NCBI RefSeq assembly: GCF_021397715.1
Contig: NZ_CP090207.1
Coordinates: 2,170,001 to 2,234,000 of the forward strand
Reading direction: 5' to 3'
DNA: 64,000 bases
DNA from: Pantoea agglomerans
GTDB lineage: Bacteria > Pseudomonadota > Gammaproteobacteria > Enterobacterales > Enterobacteriaceae
Shown in pieces: positions 17,148 to 25,812 of the stretch. The translations under genes were made by a program, and so were the position numbers. Positions within the stretch are counted from its first letter, which is position 1; every line of letters starts with the position of its first letter. The notes beneath the pieces were generated by a model that was not told the DNA's origin, searched no databases, and worked only from the letters and a program-made list of their open reading frames with translations.

Positions 17148-19367
17148 ATGAATGCGCACAATCGTCGCTTAACCGGCGCGTTAATGGCCGGTGCGGCTGC
17201 CCTGATGCTGTTGCCCTGGTACAGCCTGGAGCAGGGCTTTTTCTCGGGACACTGGCTGGTGTCGCTGTGGCGTGATGAGAACAGCGCGCCGGCGCTGTGG
17301 CAACTGATGCAGCATGGCTGGCTGGCTATTGCCGTGGCGCTGTGGCTGCTTGCTGCTGCCTGCGTATTTCTGCCACCGGGGCGCAGCCGCAGCGGCTTAC
17401 TGTTACTGTTCAGCGTCTGCGGCATTCTGTTCCTGGTGGTGGAAGGCCATGCTATCGGGTTTAGCGGCTGGAACTGGCTGTGGCTGGAGAACCTCGCTGG
17501 CCCGCTGGAACAGGGGCAGCCGGCGATGGGTGCGGGCGCGCTACTGCTGCTGACGGTGTTTCTGCTGATTTTTTCCTTTGCGCTGGCCGAACGCGGCGTG
17601 CTGAAAGGTGATGCCTTTGTGGTGGCGGCGATTGTGCTGCTGGTGGCGCTGGTAACCACCTTTGTGCTCTATCCGGTCCTCAGCCTGTTTGTCGCCTCGG
17701 TGCAGGATATTGATGGCAGCTTTAAGCCTGACGGGCTGATCGCCAATCTGCAGGACCCGGCTATCTGGAGCGTCGCCTGTGTGACCGGCGGCACCTGCGG
17801 CACGGCGTGGCGCACGCTGGGCCTGGCGCTGATGACCGCCAGCGGCTCCACATTACTGGGACTGGCGTTTGCGCTGGCGGCGACCCGGACCTCGCTGCCG
17901 TGTAAAAAAGCGCTGCGGATGCTGACTATTCTGCCGATCATTACGCCGCCGTTCGTCATCGGGCTGGCGCTGATCCTGCTGTTTGGTCGTTCCGGCGTGG
18001 TCACCACCTCGCTGGCGACGCTGCTTGGCGTTGAGCCTGGCCGCTGGCTGTATGGCCTCACCGGGATCTGGCTTGCTCAGGTGTTGTCCTTTACCCCGAT
18101 TGCGTTTCTGGTGCTGATTGGCGTGGTTGAAGGGGTCAGCCCGTCGCTGGAAGAGGCGTCTCAGACCCTGCGTGCCAGCCGCTGGCGCACCTTTTCCCGC
18201 ATCTCTCTGCCGCTGATGGCGCCCGGACTGGCCAACGCCTTTCTGATCAGCTTTATCGAAAGCATGGCGGATTTTGGCAACCCGATGGTGCTGGGCGGCA
18301 GTCACGGCGTGCTGTCGACCGAAATCTTCTTCTCGGTGGTTGGGGCGCAGAACGATCCGAGCCGTGCCGCAGTGCTGGCGATGATCCTGCTGGGCTTCAC
18401 CCTGACGGCGTTTCTGCTGCAGCGCGTCTGGCTGTCGGGGAAAAGTTTTGCCACCGTGACCGGCAAAGGCGACGGCGGCCGTCATGTGCTGCTGCCGCGC
18501 CCGGTGCGCTACAGCGTCTATGGCATGGTGATCCCGTGGGGCCTGTTCACGCTGGTGATTTACGGCATGATCATGATTGGCGGCTTCGTGCAGTCGTGGG
18601 GACTGAACAACACGCTGACGCTGGATCACTATATCCGCGCCTTCAGCGTCAGCCTGAATCAGGGGCAGCTGGTCTGGAGCGGCGTCGCCTGGAACTCTTT
18701 CTGGACCACGCTGGAGATCGCCCTGATTGCCGCGCCGCTTACCGCGGTGGTGGGGCTGCTGACTGCCTGGCTGATTGTGCGGCAGAAATTCGCCGGACGG
18801 CAGACCTTTGAGTTCATGCTGATGCTGAGCTTTGCCATTCCGGGCACCGTCATTGGTGTGAGCTATGTGATGGCCTATAACCTGCCGCCGCTGGAGATCA
18901 CCGGCACCGCGATGATCCTGATCGCCTGCTTTGTGTTCCGTAACATGCCGGTCGGAGTGCGGGGCGGCATTGCGGCGATGAGCCAGCTCGATAAAAGCCT
19001 GGATGAAGCCTCTCTGACGCTGGGTGCCAACAGTTTCCGGACCTTACGTAAAGTGGTGCTGCCGCTGCTCAAACCGGCGATCAGCGCGGCGCTGGTTTAT
19101 GCCTTTGTGCGCGCCATTACCTCGATCAGTGCGGTGATTTTTCTGGTCAGCGCGCAATACAACATGGCGACCTCTTACATTGTCGGGCTGGTGGAGAATG
19201 GCGAGTATGGCGTCGCCATTGCCTACTCGTCGGTACTGATCGTGGTGATGTTAGCCATTATCGGGCTGTTCCAGCTGCTGGTGGGTGAACGCCGCCTGCG
19301 CCGTGCCAGTCAATCTGCGGCCGTTGCCGCACCTGTTCCCACTCTGACTCAGGAGAGAGCCGTATGA
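17148..19367 (+). CDS. ABC transporter permease, fused double-domain (AfuB/FbpB-like)
   Basis: A 739-residue membrane protein containing two complete permease domains in one chain. Each has its EAA loop for the ATPase: EEASQTLRASRWRTFSRISLPL in the first half and DEASLTLGANSFRTLRKVVLPL in the second. The extra N-terminal membrane segments (first 170 residues) are typical of the larger AfuB-type permeases rather than the 500-residue FbpB. It follows the binding-protein gene by 88 bases, including a small CCGGC/GCCGG hairpin, and its stop overlaps the ATPase start by 4 bases. Confidence 0.88.
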   Translation: MNAHNRRLTGALMAGAAALMLLPWYSLEQGFFSGHWLVSLWRDENSAPALWQLMQHGWLAIAVALWLLAAACVFLPPGRSRSGLLLLFSVCGILFLVVEGHAIGFSGWNWLWLENLAGPLEQGQPAMGAGALLLLTVFLLIFSFALAERGVLKGDAFVVAAIVLLVALVTTFVLYPVLSLFVASVQDIDGSFKPDGLIANLQDPAIWSVACVTGGTCGTAWRTLGLALMTASGSTLLGLAFALAATRTSLPCKKALRMLTILPIITPPFVIGLALILLFGRSGVVTTSLATLLGVEPGRWLYGLTGIWLAQVLSFTPIAFLVLIGVVEGVSPSLEEASQTLRASRWRTFSRISLPLMAPGLANAFLISFIESMADFGNPMVLGGSHGVLSTEIFFSVVGAQNDPSRAAVLAMILLGFTLTAFLLQRVWLSGKSFATVTGKGDGGRHVLLPRPVRYSVYGMVIPWGLFTLVIYGMIMIGGFVQSWGLNNTLTLDHYIRAFSVSLNQGQLVWSGVAWNSFWTTLEIALIAAPLTAVVGLLTAWLIVRQKFAGRQTFEFMLMLSFAIPGTVIGVSYVMAYNLPPLEITGTAMILIACFVFRNMPVGVRGGIAAMSQLDKSLDEASLTLGANSFRTLRKVVLPLLKPAISAALVYAFVRAITSISAVIFLVSAQYNMATSYIVGLVENGEYGVAIAYSSVLIVVMLAIIGLFQLLVGERRLRRASQSAAVAAPVPTLTQERAV

Positions 19368-20425
19368 CCCCCATCCATGCTGGATCGGTCGTTTTTGAAC
19401 ATGTCGCGAAACGCTTTGATGGCTTTACGGCGCTGCCGGATCTTTCATTAACCGTGGAGCCAGGCACGCTGGTGACGCTGCTGGGGCCGTCCGGCTGTGG
19501 CAAAACCACCACGCTGCGGCTGCTGGCCGGGCTTGAGCATCCCACCTCGGGTCGTATTCTGATCGGCGGTAAAGATGTCACCCAGTTGCCGGCCAATGAA
19601 CGCGACGTGGCGATGGTGTTTCAGTCCTACGCGCTGTTTCCTCATATGAATGCGCTCGACAATATCCTCTACGGGCTGCAGTCGTCGGGAATGAACAAGC
19701 GGGAGGCGCAGGATCGGGCGCGGGAAGGGTTGAAGCTGGTCGGGCTGGAAAGTCAGGGGCAGCGTCTGCCGTCTGAACTTTCCGGCGGACAACAGCAGCG
19801 TATTGCGGTGGCCCGCGCGCTGGTACTGGAACCGCAGGTGCTGCTGCTGGATGAGCCGCTGTCGAATCTGGATGAGCGTTTACGGCGTCGGGTGCGGACG
19901 GATATTCGCGATCTGCAGCAGCGGCTGGGTTTTACCGCGGTCTATGTGACGCACGATCAGGAAGAGGCGCTGGCGGTCTCCGATAAAATTATTGTCATGA
20001 AAGAGGGCGATATTGCTCAGCAGGGCGCGCCGGAAACCCTTTACCATTCGCCCAACTCGGTGTTTATCGCTGACTTTATGGGCGAAGCCAATATTCTGCC
20101 GTGCGACATTGAGCAGGCGGAAGCCGGTGAGGCGCTGGTTCGGGTCGGCAATCAGCGTTTCCGGCTGCGCGATGCCGGAGCCACCATCGGCAGCGGTCAG
20201 CTGGCGGTTCGGCCGCAGTTTATCACGCTGTCCGGCGACGGGCAGGGCGCGCTACAGGGGGAAGTAATTCACAGCACCTGGCTGGGCGACCATATCGAAT
20301 ATGAAGTCACCACCGAGCTGGGGTCGCTGTTTATCATCGATCCTCACATGGAGCAGCGCCTGCCGCTTGCCGCCCGGGTTGGCGTTAATTTTAAGCCGCA
20401 AGGGCTGGCCCTGATTGCCCGCTAA
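19364..20425 (+). CDS. ABC transporter ATP-binding protein (AfuC/FbpC-like)
   Basis: A 353-residue importer ATPase. It shows Walker A GPSGCGKTT (about residue 43), Q-loop in VFQSYALFPHM, signature LSGGQQQR, Walker B VLLLDEPLSNLD, the switch His in VTHDQEEAL, and a C-terminal TOBE-type regulatory domain from about 240. It energises the permease encoded just upstream, with which it overlaps by four bases (ATGA). The family spans iron and sugar-phosphate importers, so substrate is set by the binding protein. Confidence 0.9.
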   Translation: MTPIHAGSVVFEHVAKRFDGFTALPDLSLTVEPGTLVTLLGPSGCGKTTTLRLLAGLEHPTSGRILIGGKDVTQLPANERDVAMVFQSYALFPHMNALDNILYGLQSSGMNKREAQDRAREGLKLVGLESQGQRLPSELSGGQQQRIAVARALVLEPQVLLLDEPLSNLDERLRRRVRTDIRDLQQRLGFTAVYVTHDQEEALAVSDKIIVMKEGDIAQQGAPETLYHSPNSVFIADFMGEANILPCDIEQAEAGEALVRVGNQRFRLRDAGATIGSGQLAVRPQFITLSGDGQGALQGEVIHSTWLGDHIEYEVTTELGSLFIIDPHMEQRLPLAARVGVNFKPQGLALIAR

Positions 20426-20449
20426 TCTGCTTAACCGCAAGGAGTCACA

Positions 20450-21244
20450 ATGGAACTGCACGATGAAATGATGTCGCGTCTGGCGCTGGCTGAGACGGTC
20501 GCCCGCGCGGGCGGTGCCACGGCGTTATCCTACTTTTCCCGCCGCGACACGCTGGTGGTGGAAACCAAATATGATCTGCAGGATGTGGTATCGATTGCCG
20601 ATCGCGACGTAGAGCAGATGATCGCCGCCGCCATCCGAGAGGCATTCCCGGAGGATGGCTTTCTCGGTGAGGAAACGGGCCTGCAGGCGGGCCGGAGCGC
20701 CTATACCTGGGTAGTCGATCCGATCGATGGCACCAGCCCGTTCCTTAATGGGATGCCAAACTGGTGTGTATCGGTTGCCGTGCTGCGGGACGACGTGCCG
20801 ATTATCGGGGTGATTTATGCTCCGACCTTTAATGAATGCTATGTGGCGGCGCTGGGCGAGGGCGCAACGCTCAATGGCCGTCGGTTGCAGGTTGATCCGG
20901 CACGCACCCTACAGAATCACGTCACGGGCTTTGGTGCCAACAGCTACGTCAGCCCACAGCAGGTTGGGGAGATTGTGGCGGCCTTGCTGACAGCGGGCGG
21001 TAACTTCATCCGCATCGGCTCAGGCGCCCTGATGCTGGCATGGGTGGCGGCTGGTCGGGTAGTGGGCTACTACGAACCTTATATGCACGCCTGGGATTGT
21101 CTGGCCGGTTACTGTCTGGTGAAAGAGGCGGGCGGTTGGGTGCATCCGTTCAACACCGACGGCGATCGCATCACCAAAGGGGCACAGGTGCTGGCGGTGG
21201 CTCCCGGTGCTGAAGCGGATTTGCGTCGCATCGCCGGCTTGTGA
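20450..21244 (+). CDS. Inositol-monophosphatase-family phosphatase
   Basis: A 264-residue Mg-dependent phosphomonoesterase of the IMPase/HisN/CysQ superfamily. The three metal-binding blocks are intact: GEETG near residue 70, WVVDPIDGTSPF near residue 85, and AWDCLAGYCLVKEAGG near residue 212. AAGGAG precedes the ATG by 7 bases and the gene follows the ATPase by 24 bases, so it is the last gene of the LacI-controlled operon. The obvious reading is that the transporter brings in a phosphorylated sugar or polyol and this enzyme dephosphorylates it. Histidinol-phosphate or 3'-phosphoadenosine phosphate activity cannot be excluded. Confidence 0.85.
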   Translation: MELHDEMMSRLALAETVARAGGATALSYFSRRDTLVVETKYDLQDVVSIADRDVEQMIAAAIREAFPEDGFLGEETGLQAGRSAYTWVVDPIDGTSPFLNGMPNWCVSVAVLRDDVPIIGVIYAPTFNECYVAALGEGATLNGRRLQVDPARTLQNHVTGFGANSYVSPQQVGEIVAALLTAGGNFIRIGSGALMLAWVAAGRVVGYYEPYMHAWDCLAGYCLVKEAGGWVHPFNTDGDRITKGAQVLAVAPGAEADLRRIAGL

Positions 21245-21250
21245 CCCTGT

Positions 21251-21288
21251 CACGACGCTCAGGTCGGTACAGCCACCTCAGCGTCGTG
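21251..21288. terminator. Long stem-loop between convergent operons
   Basis: CACGACGCTCAGGT pairs with ACCTCAGCGTCGTG except for one central mismatch, giving a 14-base stem with a 10-base loop. It lies just after the phosphatase stop and before the stop of the opposing GNAT gene. The following plus-strand sequence is only moderately T-rich, so termination may be bidirectional but weak. Confidence 0.6.
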
Positions 21289-21292
21289 ATCT

Positions 21293-21727
21293 TTATCCTT
21301 TCAGCGTTTTGGTCAGGTAGTGGCGCTGCATACCGGTTTGCGGAAAGTCGGGCAGGGAGATCTGCTGCTGATAACCCTGTTTCAGATAAAACGGCAGCGC
21401 CTGAAAACTGAAGGTATCCACCAGCGCCTGCTGACATCCGTAAGCTATCGCCTGCTGTTCTGCTGCCCGCAGTAAAGCACTGCCCAGACCGGTGCCGCGC
21501 AGCGTATCGTCCACCCACAGATAATCGATACAGAGCCAGTTCCCTTTGCGCGAGGCCATTACGCCACCGCGCAATTTACCGTCCGCGTCATGATCAAATA
21601 CCGCCAGCGGTCCGTGGTTTTCACTGCCGATAAACTGCCGGTTGAAACTGCCGAGCCCGGCGAATAACGCCTCCCGGTCTTTGTCCTCTGGCTGCTGCGT
21701 CACGGTAAAAGTCGCGCTTAGTGTCAT
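21293..21727 (-). CDS. GNAT family N-acetyltransferase
   Basis: A 144-residue acetyl-CoA-dependent acetyltransferase. The GNAT core is plain: the beta4 strand [15 protein letters not shown], then the acetyl-CoA loop [17 protein letters not shown], and a late FYLKQGYQ strand. Related proteins are small-molecule or antibiotic acetyltransferases, but nothing in the sequence or context fixes the acceptor. It is transcribed away from hipBA; the HipB operators lie in the same gap. Confidence 0.85.
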   Translation of the reverse strand: MTLSATFTVTQQPEDKDREALFAGLGSFNRQFIGSENHGPLAVFDHDADGKLRGGVMASRKGNWLCIDYLWVDDTLRGTGLGSALLRAAEQQAIAYGCQQALVDTFSFQALPFYLKQGYQQQISLPDFPQTGMQRHYLTKTLKG

Positions 21728-21791
21728 GATTTTCCTCCTGTCGTGCTACTTCACTGGGGTGCATATCCGCAACAGAGGATAATAAATCATT

Positions 21792-21865
21792 TATCCCCTT
21801 ATGGGTATAAAATGGTAATTATCCCTTGTTGGGGGTAATGAGCTAATTATCCTCTTTCGGGGATA
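21792..21865. promoter_or_regulatory. Three HipB operators at exact 28-bp spacing
   Basis: Three copies of TATCC-N8-GGATA start at 21792, 21820 and 21848. The third is exact; the first ends GTATA and the second GGGTA (one mismatch each). This is the consensus known for E. coli HipB. The regular 28-bp register places successive dimers at similar faces of the helix. The promoter of hipBA must overlap or adjoin this array. Confidence 0.85.
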
Positions 21866-21915
21866 ATGGGAATGCGCTATGCTGATCGTCTGCCGACTTC
21901 GGAGGAACAGACACG

Positions 21916-22164
21916 ATGATATACAGTCCGCTGCAGCTGGCTAACCGGCTGAAACTTATCCGTCAGCGTAATGGCTGGACCCAGAGCGAGCTGGCCAAAA
22001 AGGTGGGTCTGAAACAGGCGACCATTTCGCATTTTGAAAATGCGCCGGACAACACCTCGCTGGCAACGTTGTTTAAGCTGTTACAGTCGCTGGAGCTGAG
22101 CCTGGAGGTGCAGGAGAAAATGGTCGCCGCACCACCGCCGCTCAATGACGAGGATGACTGGTAA
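21916..22164 (+). CDS. hipB: HipB antitoxin
   Basis: An 82-residue Xre-type DNA-binding antitoxin. The helix-turn-helix covers about residues 12-65 (LKLIRQRNGWTQSELAKKVG then KQATISHFENAP) and the tail resembles E. coli HipB, which inserts near HipA. It represses its own operon through the three TATCC-N8-GGATA sites upstream. GGAGG stands about 10 bases before the ATG. The stop TAA shares its last base with the hipA ATG. Confidence 0.92.
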   Translation: MIYSPLQLANRLKLIRQRNGWTQSELAKKVGLKQATISHFENAPDNTSLATLFKLLQSLELSLEVQEKMVAAPPPLNDEDDW

Positions 22165-23477
22165 TGCAGAAGCTGATTGCGTGGATGAACGGCGAGCGGG
22201 TTGGGGTGCTGACGCGTCAGCGCAATGGCGCGCACGAATTTCAGTACGATAAAGCGTGGCTGAGCAATCCGCTCGCCAGGCCGCTGTCGCTCTCAATGCC
22301 GCTGCAGGTTCCGGTCATCACCTCCCACGCGGTAATTAACTTTTTCGATAACCTGCTGCCGGATAGCCCGTTGATTCGTGACCGGATTGTGGCGCGCTAC
22401 CAGATAAAATCCCGTCAGCCGTTTGACCTGTTGCAGGAAGTGGGACGTGACAGCGTCGGTGCGACCATGCTGTTGCCGCCGGAGATGCCGCTGCCGCCGT
22501 TACAGGTGCGTTACGAGCTGCTGGATGAGGCACGACTGGAGAGTGTGCTGTCAGCCTATCAGTCCGACATTCCGCTTGGGATGCTGCGCGAAGAGACTGA
22601 CTTCCGGATTTCGGTAGCGGGCGCGCAGGAGAAAACCGCCCTGCTGCACACTGAGCAGGGCTGGAGTATTCCTGCCGGGGCCACGCCGACGTCGCACATC
22701 ATCAAACTGCCAATTGGCGAAATTAAGCAGCCGGCGGCGACGCTGGATATGCGCGAAAGCGTAGAAAATGAGTATCTCTGCCTGGCGCTGGCCAGAGCGC
22801 TGGGGCTTAACGTTCCGCAGGCCTCCATTATTCGTGCTGGCGCGATGCGGGCGCTGGCGGTGGAGCGCTTCGATCGCCGCTGGTCACGCGACAGAACCCG
22901 GCTGATACGGCTGCCGCAGGAGGATTTCTGTCAGGCGCTGGGGCTGCCATCTTCCACCAAATATGAATCGGACGGCGGGCCGGGCATCGCGGAGATCATG
23001 CAGTTGCTGATGGGATCGAGTAATGCGATAGAGGATCGTTATCACTTCATGATGTTCCAGGTGTTTCAGTGGCTGATAGGGGCAACGGATGGTCACGCAA
23101 AGAACTTCTCGCTGTTTATTGAGCGCGGCGGCAGCTACCGGCTGACGCCCTTTTACGACGTGATTTCCGCCTACCCGGTGCTGGGCGGCACCGGCCTGAA
23201 TAAGCGCGCGCTGAAGCTGGCGATGGGGCTGCGGGCCAGCAAGGGTAAGAAAACCGAGATCGATAAGATATTCCCGCGTCACTTTTTCGCTACGGCAAAA
23301 AGCGTCAATTTTGATAGCGGCAGCCTGCAACAGATTTTTGACTTCTTTATCCGGGCTTTTCCGCCAGCGGTGATCGCGGTGCGGGATGCGCTGCCCGCAG
23401 GATTTCCGCAACATATCGCCGATGCCATCTTCAGCCACTCGCTGATTATGCTGGAGCGGTTACGGCAGAAAGATTGA
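22164..23477 (+). CDS. hipA: HipA serine/threonine kinase toxin
   Basis: A 437-residue kinase toxin, close to the 440 residues of E. coli HipA. E. coli HipA phosphorylates glutamyl-tRNA synthetase, stalls translation and promotes persistence. The functional residues fall at the same numbers as in E. coli: autophosphorylated Ser150 in RISVAGAQEKTALL, catalytic Asp309 in GATDGHAKNF, and metal-binding Asp332 in FYDVIS. The ORF is intact. It is coupled to hipB by a one-base overlap. Confidence 0.94.
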   Translation: MQKLIAWMNGERVGVLTRQRNGAHEFQYDKAWLSNPLARPLSLSMPLQVPVITSHAVINFFDNLLPDSPLIRDRIVARYQIKSRQPFDLLQEVGRDSVGATMLLPPEMPLPPLQVRYELLDEARLESVLSAYQSDIPLGMLREETDFRISVAGAQEKTALLHTEQGWSIPAGATPTSHIIKLPIGEIKQPAATLDMRESVENEYLCLALARALGLNVPQASIIRAGAMRALAVERFDRRWSRDRTRLIRLPQEDFCQALGLPSSTKYESDGGPGIAEIMQLLMGSSNAIEDRYHFMMFQVFQWLIGATDGHAKNFSLFIERGGSYRLTPFYDVISAYPVLGGTGLNKRALKLAMGLRASKGKKTEIDKIFPRHFFATAKSVNFDSGSLQQIFDFFIRAFPPAVIAVRDALPAGFPQHIADAIFSHSLIMLERLRQKD

Positions 23478-23546
23478 TCGCGGCGGCAACAGGGCGGTCC
23501 GGAACCCCATAAACTGATTCTTTTTCCCGTTAGCCTGGAGCCTGTT

Positions 23547-24965
23547 ATGCACACCGATACTGTCATGCACACTGATCGTTACGCTCTGGAAGCCATTGCG
23601 CCACCGCCGACCTTTCCTGACGCGGTAAGCCACGTCATGGCGGATGAAACCCTGCATCGCCGGCTAGCGGCGATAGTTCAGCGCATGAAACAGCATCAGA
23701 TTGCGCAGCTGATCATCTATGCCGATAAAGAGCACGGCAGCAACTTTGAGTATCTGGCGGGCTTTATTCCGCGCTTCGAAGAGGCGCTGCTGGTGGTTAA
23801 TCAGCAGGGCGAACTGGCCTACATCATGGGCAACGAAAACCTCAAACTGGTGCCGTTTGCCCGTAATCCGGGCCGCTGTCTGCACGCGGCGCTGTTTTCG
23901 CTGCCCAATCAGCCGATGAGCGGTGAACCGTCGCTCTCCCGTTTGCTGAGCCAGGCGGGAATTGTGCCCGACAGGCGTACCGGGCTGGTGGGCTGGAAGT
24001 TGTTTAGCAGCCAGCAGCCAGCGATGTTCGATTTACCACACTTTATCTGTGCGGCAGCGGCTGAAGCGGCGGGCGGCATGGCACATCTGGTGAACGCGAC
24101 CGGGTTATTTATCTCACCCGATGAGGGCGCGCGCTGCATTAACAGCGCCGATGAGGTGGCCTTTTACGAAGCGGGAGCGAATCGGGCTTCCACTGCCATG
24201 CTAACGGCACTGGATAGCGTAGCGCCAGGCATCAGCGAGAAACGCATTGGCGCGCTGCTGAACCGCGATGGCCAGCCTCACAGCGTGATGACCATTGCGG
24301 CTACCGGCGATCGCTTTGCAAACGCGCAGCTTTATCCATCGGATAAACAGGTTGCGACGGGCGATAAGCTGTCGTTAACCGTCGGCTACAAAGGCGGGCT
24401 GACCAGCCGCGCCGCCTATGTGGTCAGCCAGGCTTCAGAGTTACCCTGTCACGTTGCAGACTGGCTGACCCGGCTGGCGATCCCCTATTATCATGCGGTG
24501 GTCAGCTGGCTGGAGCAGTTACGCATCGGCATCACCGGTGGCGAACTCTATGGGTTAATCGAGGCGGTACTCCCCAAAGCGCAGTATGGCTGGCACCTTA
24601 ATCCGGGGCATCTGGTGGCTGACGAAGAGTGGCTCAGTTCACCGGTTTCGCCCGGTTCAGCCATTCCCCTGAAGAGCGGCATGTTGCTGCAGATCGATAT
24701 CATTCCTTCGGTGGCCGGTTACGGCGGCTGCAGTATTGAGGATACCGTTGGTCTGGCGGACGCGGCACTGCGTGCTCAACTGGCGGCTGAATTTCCGGCG
24801 GTCTGGCAACGAATGATGCAGCGCAAAACTTACCTGAGTGAGGTATTGCGGCTGAAGCTCTCCGATGAGGTGATTTTACTCTCTAACACTGTGGGTTATC
24901 TGCGGCCGTTTTTGCTGGATCAGCACCGAGCGCTGGTGCGGCAACCGATCAGCGACGGGGTTTAA
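23547..24965 (+). CDS. M24-family peptidase homologue with degenerate metal site
   Basis: A 472-residue protein with the creatinase/aminopeptidase-P two-domain plan: an N-terminal creatinase-like domain (about 30-200) and a C-terminal pita-bread domain (about 210-440). Active M24 enzymes use two Asp, one His and two Glu. Here the first two Asp positions read LSLTVGYKGGLTSRAAY, with Thr and Leu, and the first Glu is replaced in QIDIIPSV. The His (NPGHLV) and last Glu (SIEDTV) remain. It is therefore probably not a dinuclear metallopeptidase. It lies 69 bases after hipA but has its own GGAG site. Confidence 0.72.
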   Translation: MHTDTVMHTDRYALEAIAPPPTFPDAVSHVMADETLHRRLAAIVQRMKQHQIAQLIIYADKEHGSNFEYLAGFIPRFEEALLVVNQQGELAYIMGNENLKLVPFARNPGRCLHAALFSLPNQPMSGEPSLSRLLSQAGIVPDRRTGLVGWKLFSSQQPAMFDLPHFICAAAAEAAGGMAHLVNATGLFISPDEGARCINSADEVAFYEAGANRASTAMLTALDSVAPGISEKRIGALLNRDGQPHSVMTIAATGDRFANAQLYPSDKQVATGDKLSLTVGYKGGLTSRAAYVVSQASELPCHVADWLTRLAIPYYHAVVSWLEQLRIGITGGELYGLIEAVLPKAQYGWHLNPGHLVADEEWLSSPVSPGSAIPLKSGMLLQIDIIPSVAGYGGCSIEDTVGLADAALRAQLAAEFPAVWQRMMQRKTYLSEVLRLKLSDEVILLSNTVGYLRPFLLDQHRALVRQPISDGV

Positions 24966-25027
24966 AAAAACGTGGTCGGCTGTTAAGTTAATAGCCTGTT
25001 AACCCCGGATAAAGGTCAGGAGCCGTA

Positions 25028-25666
25028 ATGTCCGATATTGTGCATTTCCCGCTATTTGTTGCCTCCATTTTACTGCTCTGTATTACGCCAGGTCCCGATC
25101 TGGCCTATGTAGTGGGACAAAGCGTCGCCAGGGGACGATGTTCCGGTATCCTGTCAGCCGCCGGGGTTGCACTGGGCAGTTGTACCCATGCCGTGGCCAG
25201 TGCGCTTGGGCTGACTGCGCTGATTGCCGCCTCGCCGCTGCTGTTCACGCTGATCAAGTATCTCGGTGCGGCCTACCTGATCTACCTGGGGGCCAGAATG
25301 ATTGGGTCAACCTTTATGACATCCGCAGCAGCGGAGATCACGCCGCCGCGCGCGCAGCCGGGCACCCGCTTACTGCTGCTGCGCGGTTTCATCACCTCAA
25401 TCACCAATCCCAAAGTGCTGTTGTTTTTTATCGCCTTCTTCCCGCAGTTTGTGGTGGCTGGAAGTGAGCATCACGCCAGTGCCTTCCTATTGCTGGGGAT
25501 GACCTATGCGCTGGTCGGCCTGATGACCGACGTGATGTTTGCGCTGCTGGCGGGCGGGGCCGCAGGCGCGGTGGCGAACAATAAGAGGTTACAGAAAGTG
25601 CTGGATCGGCTGGTCGGAGCCACTTTTATCGGCCTTGGGATCCGTCTGGCGCTGACCCGTCGCTGA
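25028..25666 (+). CDS. LysE/RhtB family exporter
   Basis: A 212-residue inner membrane protein with about six hydrophobic segments. The family signature at the N-terminus is present (LLCITPGPDLAYVVGQSVARG), as are the G/A-rich second helix, the GAAYLIYLGARM segment and SITNPKVLLFFIAFFPQF. Members export amino acids or homoserine lactones; the specific substrate is not predictable. AGGAG lies 7 bases before the ATG. It follows the M24 homologue in the same direction and could be co-transcribed with it. Confidence 0.88.
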   Translation: MSDIVHFPLFVASILLLCITPGPDLAYVVGQSVARGRCSGILSAAGVALGSCTHAVASALGLTALIAASPLLFTLIKYLGAAYLIYLGARMIGSTFMTSAAAEITPPRAQPGTRLLLLRGFITSITNPKVLLFFIAFFPQFVVAGSEHHASAFLLLGMTYALVGLMTDVMFALLAGGAAGAVANNKRLQKVLDRLVGATFIGLGIRLALTRR

Positions 25667-25812
25667 GTCGAATCTGGTGCTGCCGGCCCGGTCAGCCGCA
25701 GCCTGAACCGGCCAGGGAAGGCCGGTAATAATTTGTATAATTTAACTGAGAGTAAAAGCCGCGCGCTTCTGTCAGGATACGCGCCACAGAAGTATTTCGG
25801 TCCTCTCATTCG

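Noticed and set aside
16334..17659. 441-codon minus-strand frame across the binding protein and permease genes
   Set aside because: Spans two real genes on the other strand and has no family features.
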